This document shows, in pieces, positions 1 to 4,874 of a stretch of DNA of 7,727 nt (within the stretch, counting starts at the first letter, position 1; the number at the start of each line of letters is the position of its first letter). The notes beneath the pieces were generated by a model, which searched no databases, was not told where the DNA came from, and saw only the letters and a list, made by a program, of their open reading frames with translations. Made by a program: the position numbers and the translations under genes. The DNA is from Spirochaetales bacterium (GTDB lineage Bacteria; Spirochaetota; Spirochaetia; JABMQR01): NCBI GenBank assembly GCA_023139255.1, contig JAGLNY010000082.1:1-7727 (forward strand). The letters run 5' to 3'.

Positions 1-425
1 TAACTTTTGCGGGAATTTAGGATATTGATATAACTGCACTCATCTGTGCAAAAACAGGTCATTATCAAAAAGAATCACTGAAAGATATCAAGTTTGGATT
101 GGTAAGTGAGTATTTTGCGTTAGAAAAAAACTATTACTGCATCTCAAAAAAAATAAAGAAAATGGTGAGTTTTTCAAAATATGATTTGCTCGATAAAAAA
201 AGTTTTGTTCCACCGGAGAGTGTTTTTGGTGATTTTGACATTGTTTTCTGTCGTAATGTTCTGATTTATTTTAATCAGGAGTATCAGGAGTTCGTTTTTA
301 ATAAGTTGTATCGATCTTTACATAAAAACGGCTATTTGATTCTCGGAGAAGCAGAGATCCCAGTTGAACAATATAAAAACAAGTTCAGGCGTATAGGCAG
401 TAAAGTTAAGCCTGTATTCCAACAG
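1..425 (+). pseudogene. Remnant of CheR-type chemotaxis methyltransferase (C-terminal half, disrupted)
   Basis: CheR methylates glutamates of chemoreceptors using S-adenosylmethionine. The hallmark DFDIVFCRNVLIYF of the CheR catalytic domain is encoded at about 231-272, followed by the usual tail GYLILGEAE (about 330-356). Upstream, DIDITALICAKTGHY (21-65) matches the stretch that follows the SAM-binding acidic loop, normally written ATDID or ASDID. In this frame a TAG stop (18-20) sits directly before it. In a different frame, 13-27 encodes EFRIL, the natural lead-in to ATDID. The two halves are therefore out of frame and the A-T/S residues are missing, which suggests a small deletion. The SAM-binding N-terminal part lies outside the window or is gone. 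CheR homology ends at about residue 108 of the downstream ORF, where it runs straight into kinase sequence. Probably non-functional as a methyltransferase; the end point is approximate. Confidence 0.6.
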
Positions 426-1244
426 GACGAGAACTTATGGATAGCTGGAGTTGACAAAGGGCAGATAGAACAGGTTTTCTCGAATTTCACGATAAATGCA
501 AAAGAGGCAATGCCTGATGGCGGACATTTGTTTGTAACGCTTGAGAACGTAAAAATAGCGGATAGTTCAATCGCTGGTCTCAACGTCGGGAAGTACATAA
601 AAGTTACAATTCGTGATGAGGGGATGGGTATTCCGAATAAGCTTCTCAATAGAGTATTTGACCCATATTTTACCACTAAACAAACAGGTAACGGCCTGGA
701 GTTGGCTACAGTCTATTCCATAATTCATAAGCATAAAGGATCTATACATATTGATTCAAAAATCAACTACGGCACCACTTTTACGTTTTATCTCCCGGCT
801 TCTGATGGACAGCAGAAAAAAGAACCTGCGCTAATCAAGACAAAAAATGAACCGCTAAATCATGCTGTAACCATATTGGTAATGGATGATGAAAAAGCTA
901 TTCGTGAAATTGTCTCCATACTTCTTCGGGAAATCGGGTTTTCTGTTGAGACTGTAGAAGGCGGGCAGCAGGCAGTAGACCGGTATCGTGAGGCCATGGT
1001 GAACGGGGAACCTTTTGGTGCTGTTGTTATGGATCTTACAATACACGGAGGGATTGGCGGCAAAGAGGCTGTGAGAAGCATTCTGGAGATTGATCCTGAC
1101 GCAAAAGTTATAGTTTCCAGCGGGTATGCTGAGAATCCTATTGTGGCAAACTATGCAGATTACGGGTTTAAAGGAGTTGCCGTTAAGCCTTACTCAATCG
1201 ATACATTACAGGAAACGCTTTATCAAGTATTGCAGTCTGAATAG
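99..1244 (+). CDS. Chimeric ORF: CheR C-terminus fused to histidine kinase ATPase and receiver domains, without DHp domain
   Basis: The 381-residue frame begins at a TTG that may not be a real start, since the frame is open back to 21. Residues 1-108 are the tail of CheR (FCRNVLIYF at 50-58). Residues 112-235 are a HATPase_c domain: N box QIEQVFSNFTINAKEAMPDG (122-141), G1 box DEGMGIP (173-179) and F box FDPYF (187-191). The G2 box reads GNGLEL (197-202) where the family has GxGLGL. Residues 256-380 are a receiver domain with the acidic pair D263/D264, phospho-acceptor D312 in VVMDLTI, S341 and K363, all intact. There is no DHp helix pair or phosphorylatable histidine, and PAS or sensor parts are absent. 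The arrangement suits a hybrid kinase truncated by recombination onto a cheR fragment. If made, only the receiver looks competent. The gene runs tail to tail with the oxidoreductase, 20 bp away, with no terminator visible between them. Confidence 0.65.
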   Translation: MVSEYFALEKNYYCISKKIKKMVSFSKYDLLDKKSFVPPESVFGDFDIVFCRNVLIYFNQEYQEFVFNKLYRSLHKNGYLILGEAEIPVEQYKNKFRRIGSKVKPVFQQDENLWIAGVDKGQIEQVFSNFTINAKEAMPDGGHLFVTLENVKIADSSIAGLNVGKYIKVTIRDEGMGIPNKLLNRVFDPYFTTKQTGNGLELATVYSIIHKHKGSIHIDSKINYGTTFTFYLPASDGQQKKEPALIKTKNEPLNHAVTILVMDDEKAIREIVSILLREIGFSVETVEGGQQAVDRYREAMVNGEPFGAVVMDLTIHGGIGGKEAVRSILEIDPDAKVIVSSGYAENPIVANYADYGFKGVAVKPYSIDTLQETLYQVLQSE

Positions 1245-1264
1245 GCTGTATAAGGGTTGTTGAG

Positions 1265-2998
1265 TTAGTACACATCGATAGCGAAGATGCGTACGTTTTC
1301 GTTCCCCCAGGATTCCACCGGGATAATTTTGATGCCGCTAGTTTTTATGTGCATCGATACCCAGACCAAACGCTGATAATTGTTTTTTTTAACCACGTGA
1401 TCCACCCAATTGCCCGCATTATCACGTATTTGCATTCGGAAATGCTTTACAAGCTCTTCCGGTACACTGAAGGGTTCGATATCAAGCTTGTAGTTAGGGA
1501 CCATATTACGGGTTGATCGGGAAAGATCGCTGTCGAACACGATCCTGATTTTTTCTATCATCGCTGGCTCATCCCAGATAAACTCTATTGAGTCTCCCAT
1601 TTTCGCGGTCCAGGCATTCTCATTCTCTCCGATAATCCTGTCGAAACCGTTACGTATGTATTCGGCCTTTCCGTTGTTGGAAGAGCTGATTATTGCGGCG
1701 GTCGTAAGGTCGTTAGCCTGCCGCCTTGTAAATGGAAGATAACAGTCATCTTCCATGAGGGTATTCTTTAATTCTGTAAGGTGCTTTTCATAGACTCTTC
1801 GCGGTGTTGTTTCATTACGAATTGCGATTGCTGCGGCAGTACCTGCTGCCTGACCAAGGATAGAACAGGTTGCCATGACCCTGGTCGAACTCATTGCAGC
1901 ATGGGTCGCACTTATATTTCTCCCGGCAAAAAAGAGATTTTCGATATTAACCGAATAGAGGCAGCGGTAGGGTATTCCATAGGGTGATGGGGCTGGGTGA
2001 AAAATGGTTCCCGCCTTTTCCCGATAAAACCCTTCCGGGAAATGATCATCCATTGTCCATCCGCCATAGGCAATAATATCATTAAAGTGACGCCCCTCGG
2101 CTTCAATGTCATTTTGTGTCAGTATGTGATCACCGACAAAGCGGCGGCTCTCCCGTTTTCCTGGAAGAAAGCCCAGCCAGTCGAGCACCCAGTTATCTGC
2201 ACTGTGATCGCCGTAGTTCTTGATGTGATCCCAAATACCAAAACCGATTTTGAGGAGTTCATCTCGAATTGTTTCGGTGTCATGTATTGAATCTTCCATT
2301 CCACCCACCTCAAGCCACCAGAAGTTCTGATGCCAGGTTAATGTATGGTCACGTCCTCGAAGGTCGTCATCTGATTTGTATGTATATGCCCATACCGGGG
2401 GAATAAATTCCTGCTTCCGGTCGGTTTCCCGTACCTGGAGAAGACAGGAAAGCCCCATCGTTCGTTTGTCAGCTCTCTTAGGGGCAATTGATTCTCCATG
2501 TTCATTACCAGCTTCACGGCCGATGCGATATTCAGCGCCGGCCATCGCCCCTATGGTGCCGTCGCCGGTACAGTCGGCAAACATGGCAGCCGTAATTGTG
2601 TGCCAGGTCTCGGTTGTCATCTGCCATCCCTTAACCGATTTCACGCGATTATCGGCACTCTCCACGTGATTGACACTGCAGTTTAACAGCAGCAGAAGGT
2701 TTTCCTGGAAGTGTGCCTTTTCCCAAAGAATGCTGTCCCACACCGAATAGCTCGGATAGGTCTGCCTGTAGGAGTTTTCGAGGAGAATCTCTTCCAAAAT
2801 CCCGGTTTCATGATTATTTTTCCCATGGGCTCCGCAGATCCACATTCTGATTTCACTGGATGCATTGCCGCCAAGTACCGGCCGGTCATGAATCAGCGCG
2901 GTTTTTATTCCTTTACGGGCGGCAGAAACTGCGGCAATCAATCCCGCCATCCCCCCGCCGATTACACAAAAATCAACTTCGTGAGTTTTCTCTTTCAT
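1265..2998 (-). CDS. FAD-dependent oxidoreductase (FAD_oxidored family) with C-terminal beta-sandwich-like domain
   Basis: A 577-residue flavoprotein. The dinucleotide-binding motif GGGMAG is at residues 14-19, followed by LGGNASSEIRMW (42-53), characteristic of the FAD-dependent oxidoreductase family related to fumarate reductase/FAD_oxidored proteins. A second FAD contact, ADCTGDGTIG, is at 141-150, and the C-terminal FAD region NLFFAGRNIS...GQAAGTAAA spans about 354-390. Residues from about 445 to 577 (GDSIEFIWDEP, IEKIRIVFDSDL, SGIKIIPVESWG) look like a beta-rich, discoidin/galactose-binding-type module that I cannot place exactly. Such enzymes are common in carbohydrate-degrading bacteria and are often annotated as oxidoreductases of unknown substrate. 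No signal peptide is visible, so it is probably cytoplasmic. The ATG is supported by AAGGA (3006-3010) seven bases upstream, with in-frame stops further up. The substrate is unknown. Confidence 0.88.
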   Translation of the reverse strand: MKEKTHEVDFCVIGGGMAGLIAAVSAARKGIKTALIHDRPVLGGNASSEIRMWICGAHGKNNHETGILEEILLENSYRQTYPSYSVWDSILWEKAHFQENLLLLLNCSVNHVESADNRVKSVKGWQMTTETWHTITAAMFADCTGDGTIGAMAGAEYRIGREAGNEHGESIAPKRADKRTMGLSCLLQVRETDRKQEFIPPVWAYTYKSDDDLRGRDHTLTWHQNFWWLEVGGMEDSIHDTETIRDELLKIGFGIWDHIKNYGDHSADNWVLDWLGFLPGKRESRRFVGDHILTQNDIEAEGRHFNDIIAYGGWTMDDHFPEGFYREKAGTIFHPAPSPYGIPYRCLYSVNIENLFFAGRNISATHAAMSSTRVMATCSILGQAAGTAAAIAIRNETTPRRVYEKHLTELKNTLMEDDCYLPFTRRQANDLTTAAIISSSNNGKAEYIRNGFDRIIGENENAWTAKMGDSIEFIWDEPAMIEKIRIVFDSDLSRSTRNMVPNYKLDIEPFSVPEELVKHFRMQIRDNAGNWVDHVVKKNNYQRLVWVSMHIKTSGIKIIPVESWGNENVRIFAIDVY

Positions 2999-3062
2999 TA
3001 TCGGTTCCTTAATTTTTCATTTCCCCGGATATTTCGGCCGCGATTTCATTTAGTTCGCTGAA

Positions 3063-3226
3063 CGCACCAGTGCACTGTACAGTTTAAACTTACAGGTTCT
3101 TACGCAGGATCCAATAGATGGATACAAGAAAGAAAACGAAACCATAGCTAGCTATGGTGACGCAGTAGACGCCTATTGGCTACAAGTAAGAATCCTATGC
3201 TTTAAGCTGTACAGTGTACTAGTACG
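3063..3226. repeat. Long imperfect inverted repeat (about 41-bp arms) with nested palindromes
   Basis: The left arm 3063-3103 pairs with the right arm 3186-3226: of 41 positions I count 30 Watson-Crick pairs, 4 G-T pairs and 7 mismatches, five of them in a bubble around 3089-3094. The best block is CACTGTACAG (3073-3082) against CTGTACAGTG (3207-3216). Inside, CCAATAG (3111-3117) pairs with CTATTGG (3173-3179), and the centre is an 18-bp perfect palindrome. The element fills most of the gap between two minus-strand genes, and its right end contains the last two codons and the stop of the S24 repressor gene. There is no T-run after the stem on either side, so a simple intrinsic terminator is unlikely. 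It could be a MITE-like insertion, a structured 3' UTR or a recombination site. No clear target-site duplication is seen. Confidence 0.8.
3141..3158. repeat. Perfect 18-bp palindrome at the centre of the inverted repeat
   Basis: The half ACCATAGCT is followed directly by its reverse complement AGCTATGGT. As RNA or single-stranded DNA it would form a 7-bp stem with a CTAG loop, capping the larger hairpin. As duplex DNA it would be a symmetrical binding site for a dimeric protein. Confidence 0.8.
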
Positions 3227-3944
3227 GATGACAGTGAAACCAGGCAACTACCTTTCCCTCAATTTTCATCACTTCATTGTCAAACGGGACAATATTTGGT
3301 TCAGGGTACTTGATGTTTTCTGAGTGTATTTTTATTACACGCTGAAACTTATCTATTTCCAATCGTTTTACGAATGCCTCGCCATCAACTGAAATAACAT
3401 ATATTCCGTTTCCTGCAATAAAATCCTGTGAGAATATAACAATATCCCCATTCATCAAGTTAATATTGGTCATGGAATCACCGGAAACCTCAACAGCCCG
3501 AAGCGATTTACTATCATAGGCAGCCACTAGCCGTTTCATTACCGGGATGTACTCTCCAGTCCCAATTTCTTCCCTCAATTCTGCGCCGTGCCTTGTTGAT
3601 AACTTCTGAGAGAGTACCGGTAAATAGATGATTTTCTCATTACTTGCTGCATCATGCTTGCTAAAGGTTTTTGAGGGGACATGGTAAAGTGAACCTGGTT
3701 CTCTCGTAAGCGTATCCTTTTCGCTGTAGTTCTCATCACCGCTGAGAAGCCATTCTACGGAGACATCATAAATATCAGAAATTTTCTGTAAAGTATCTGC
3801 TTTCGGAACCGTATTTCTGTTTTTTGAAGTTTGAAGTGTATACTGATTCAGGCCTACTTCACGGGATAGCCAGCGAAGCGAATTTCCATGTAGTAAATCT
3901 TGTACTCTATCCCAAAATCCATTTTCAGCCATAATATACAGCAT
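3219..3944 (-). CDS. XRE-family transcriptional repressor with S24 (LexA/CI-like) peptidase domain
   Basis: A 241-residue phage-type repressor. Residues 15-68 form a helix-turn-helix domain (LSREVGLNQYTLQTSKNRNT with VPKADTLQKISDIYDVSVEWLL after it). Residues 130-238 form the S24 fold, with catalytic Ser157 in VSGDSM (153-158) and Lys193 in GEAFVKRLE. In LexA and CI the Ser-Lys pair cleaves an Ala-Gly bond in the linker. Here the linker (about 70-130) has no Ala-Gly or Cys-Gly: the segment is LPVLSQKLSTRHGAEL (108-123), with Thr-Arg where I would expect Ala-Gly. Self-cleavage may therefore be lost or use another bond. The start at 3944 is fixed by GGAGGG (3951-3956) six bases upstream; the ATG four codons downstream is too far from it. 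The gene diverges from a small ribbon-helix-helix-like gene and its stop lies inside the long inverted repeat. Probably autoregulated through the intergenic sites. Confidence 0.87.
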   Translation of the reverse strand: MLYIMAENGFWDRVQDLLHGNSLRWLSREVGLNQYTLQTSKNRNTVPKADTLQKISDIYDVSVEWLLSGDENYSEKDTLTREPGSLYHVPSKTFSKHDAASNEKIIYLPVLSQKLSTRHGAELREEIGTGEYIPVMKRLVAAYDSKSLRAVEVSGDSMTNINLMNGDIVIFSQDFIAGNGIYVISVDGEAFVKRLEIDKFQRVIKIHSENIKYPEPNIVPFDNEVMKIEGKVVAWFHCHPY

Positions 3945-3950
3945 TCTACA

Positions 3951-3956
3951 CCCTCC
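3951..3956 (-). promoter_or_regulatory. Shine-Dalgarno of the S24 repressor gene
   Basis: GGAGGG on the minus strand with a six-base spacer to the ATG at 3944. It decides between two nearby in-frame ATG codons. Confidence 0.75.
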
Positions 3957-3975
3957 AAAAAAGTAGAAGAGTACT

Positions 3976-4004
3976 ATTGTACATCAATATCAATAAAAAG
4001 TTAA
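3976..4004 (-). promoter_or_regulatory. Probable sigma-70 promoter of the S24 repressor gene
   Basis: Read on the minus strand, TTAACT (3999-4004) as the -35 and TACAAT (3976-3981) as the -10 are separated by 17 bp. The -10 is strong and the -35 matches 4 of 6. The expected transcript would start near 3969, about 25 bases before the ATG, leaving room for the GGAGGG site. The -10 overlaps the first proposed operator. Confidence 0.5.
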
Positions 4005-4011
4005 TATTCAC

Positions 4012-4040
4012 TTGACAGAAAGTACATAAGATCTTAATAT
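4012..4040 (+). promoter_or_regulatory. Consensus-like sigma-70 promoter for a leaderless small regulator gene
   Basis: A perfect -35 TTGACA (4012-4017), 17-bp spacing and TAATAT (4035-4040) as the -10. Transcription would start about 4046-4048, essentially at the ATG at 4047, and no Shine-Dalgarno sequence precedes that ATG. The mRNA is therefore predicted to be leaderless. Confidence 0.72.
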
Positions 4041-4046
4041 ACCAAC

Positions 4047-4214
4047 ATGAAGAGTACAAAAGATGTGCAAAGATTCAAAATTGGTGCTTATGTACCTGTT
4101 GATATTCATAACCAAGCAAAAAGTTTGGCATCTGGGCAAGGAATGCTTTATCAGGACTGGATTCATGAGGCCATCAAAGAAAAGCTTGAACGGGAAAAAG
4201 AAAAACAATCATAA
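4047..4214 (+). CDS. Small ribbon-helix-helix-like DNA-binding protein (55 aa)
   Basis: The translation has the layout of Arc/CopG-type regulators: a short basic start, a strand-like segment with alternating residues QRFKIGAYVP (8-17), a first helix VDIHNQAKSLASGQ (18-31), a turn, then a second helix LYQDWIHEAIKEKLEREKE (34-52) ending in a charged tail. The length is typical for a minimal RHH protein, which works as a dimer that inserts a two-stranded sheet into the DNA major groove. It starts a few bases after a near-perfect promoter and diverges from an S24 repressor, as Cro- or Arc-like proteins do in phage switches. It could also be an orphan antitoxin, but no toxin gene follows: the next 86 bases lead to a tRNA-like element. 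Recognised by pattern rather than by a close relative. Confidence 0.72.
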   Translation: MKSTKDVQRFKIGAYVPVDIHNQAKSLASGQGMLYQDWIHEAIKEKLEREKEKQS

Positions 4215-4300
4215 ACCACCGAATCAGGGAGAAGGGAAAACTCTCTGTAAATCCAGAACTCTATCTGTGAGTAATGAGTGACACCGGGAAAGACTGGGTA
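4215..4300. other. Short gap between the RHH gene and the tRNA-like element
   Basis: No convincing gene or terminator is visible. A weak GAG/CTC inverted repeat around 4230-4247 lacks a T-run. Confidence 0.4.
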
Positions 4301-4420
4301 CAGTAGTGATGGAAGGGTAGACATATTTGATGAGACAGCAGGGCAGGTTCCTGCAATTGCCTGGAGGATCAGATCCTAAAAAGTTTAATGGGGTGCAGGG
4401 TTCGAATCCCTGCCTACTGT
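4301..4420 (+). tRNA. tRNA-like element with leucine-type D arm; overlong and irregular (possible tRNA pseudogene)
   Basis: The 3' end is convincing: a T stem CAGGG/CCCTG around the loop TTCGAAT (4396-4412), then CTACTG (4414-4419), which pairs with CAGTAG (4301-4306); TA/TA pairs could extend it at 4299-4300/4420-4421. The 5' end carries TGATGGAAGGGTAGACAT (4307-4324), which fits a tRNA-Leu D arm including U8 and a GG pair. The middle does not fit. The element is 120 nt, over 30 nt longer than a normal class II tRNA. A GCAGG-TT-CCTGC hairpin (4343-4354) sits where the anticodon arm should be. Two anticodon placements are possible: GAG at 4332-4334 with a poor stem, or CAG in the loop ATCAGAT (4368-4374) flanked by a 3-bp stem. 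Both would be leucine. No CCA is encoded. It may be a decayed tRNA, a tRNA with an insertion, or a tRNA-mimicking RNA. Confidence 0.5.
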
Positions 4421-4458
4421 ATAGGATTCTCAAGATGAGTACTTGAACAAAATAGTAT

Positions 4459-4463
4459 GGAGG
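4459..4463 (+). promoter_or_regulatory. Shine-Dalgarno fixing a TTG start
   Basis: GGAGG with a seven-base spacer to TTG at 4471. The nearer ATG (4457) overlaps this motif and opens only five codons before a stop, so TTG is the likely start. Confidence 0.65.
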
Positions 4464-4470
4464 TTCAATA

Positions 4471-4644
4471 TTGAGCGTTGAAACAATTCTTACCTATGTC
4501 CTTTGCGGGATCTTGAGTGTTTCCGGAATAGGAATCCTATTGATATTCCTCTGTGTCAAACCAAAGTCTTTGGATAAGAAAGATCGCGTTGGGTTTGTCC
4601 GGAAAGAAAGCGCAATAAGTAAGGAGGGCATGGACTTCGAGTAG
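4471..4644 (+). CDS. Small single-pass membrane protein of unknown function (57 aa)
   Basis: The TTG start is preceded by a perfect GGAGG at ideal spacing. Residues 5-29 form one hydrophobic helix (TILTYVLCGILSVSGIGI, then LLIFLCV), followed by a basic stretch KPKSLDKKDRVGFVRK (30-45) and a short acidic end. By the positive-inside rule the C-terminal tail should face the cytoplasm. I do not recognise a family. It lies between the tRNA-like element and the pan operon, 45 bases before the pan promoter, so it may be a separate transcription unit. Support comes from the ribosome binding site, the intact frame and the clean helix-plus-basic-tail layout. Confidence 0.55.
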   Translation: MSVETILTYVLCGILSVSGIGILLIFLCVKPKSLDKKDRVGFVRKESAISKEGMDFE

Positions 4645-4689
4645 ATAACGCCTCCACTCGACAGTTTACGGAAGAAACGCTGTGAAGAC

Positions 4690-4719
4690 TTGACACCTGG
4701 GTATACTCAAGACTATTAT
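4690..4719 (+). promoter_or_regulatory. Probable sigma-70 promoter of the pan/coa operon
   Basis: A perfect TTGACA (4690-4695), 18-bp spacing and TATTAT (4714-4719, 5 of 6). Transcription would start near 4726 and leave a leader of about 150 bases before panB. Confidence 0.65.
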
Positions 4720-4725
4720 CTTATT

Positions 4726-4874
4726 AAGCGAAAGGGGTCTTCATGGGAAAAGATTACAGGCGGTGATGACAAGGAGTCCGATAGACTCCCGGCACACCGA
4801 CCAGGAAAGAATCTGTCCATTAAACGGGGATCCACGCAAATTACACAGGACTTGATCCGAAGGACAGGTACCAT
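4726..4874 (+). promoter_or_regulatory. Structured 5' leader of the pan/coa operon with a short upstream ORF
   Basis: The leader contains a two-tier hairpin at 4761-4799: outer stem CGGTG/CACCG, an asymmetric internal loop (7 and 5 nt), then inner stem GGAGTC/GACTCC with loop CGATA. A second 5-bp stem GGATC/GATCC (4828-4832, 4854-4858) lies just before the panB ribosome site AAGGA (4860-4864). A seven-codon upstream ORF (4743-4766, MGKDYRR) follows AAAGGGG (4731-4737) and ends inside the first stem. No T-run follows either hairpin, so any control would act on translation or RNA stability rather than by simple termination. It may be a cis-regulatory RNA; I cannot assign it to a known riboswitch class. 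Confidence 0.4.

Larger units (their letters stand above)
3966..4065. promoter_or_regulatory. Three putative operator sites of the divergent switch
   Basis: GAAGAGTAC occurs exactly at 3966-3974 and again at 4049-4057, and GAAAGTAC at 4018-4025. Each is followed after four bases by a second G-starting tetramer: GTAC-N4-GTAC (3971-3982), GTAC-N4-GATC (4022-4033) and GTAC-N4-GATG (4054-4065). The starts are 51 and 32 bp apart, near whole helical turns. Site 1 covers the -10 of the repressor promoter, site 2 the spacer of the opposite promoter, and site 3 the first codons of the small gene. This resembles the multi-operator layout of temperate phage switches. It is an inference from repetition and position only; GTAC alone is a common tetramer. 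Confidence 0.35.

Noticed and set aside
3063..3226. Integron attC recombination site
   Set aside because: The position just after a coding sequence and the imperfect palindrome are suggestive, but no GTTRRRY or RYYYAAC core is present on either strand and no integrase or cassette array is in the window.
3063..3226. Intrinsic terminator for the S24 repressor gene
   Set aside because: The stem is far longer than usual and is not followed by a T-run in either direction.
4063..4281. A 72-codon frame overlapping the small regulator in another phase
   Set aside because: The 55-residue frame has the promoter at the right distance and a recognisable RHH layout; the other has neither.
3189..4430. 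A 10-base match ATAGGATTCT between the inverted repeat and the end of the tRNA-like element (opposite orientation)
   Set aside because: Matches of this length are expected by chance many times in a window of this size; not enough to propose attachment sites.
4224..4433. A minus-strand reading frame containing RQGFEPCTP
   Set aside because: This peptide is the known translation artefact of a tRNA T arm; it supports the tRNA-like call rather than a protein.
4766..4855. A 29-codon frame in the pan leader starting at a TGATG junction
   Set aside because: No own ribosome site beyond possible re-initiation, and it runs through the hairpin; too weak to call as a gene.
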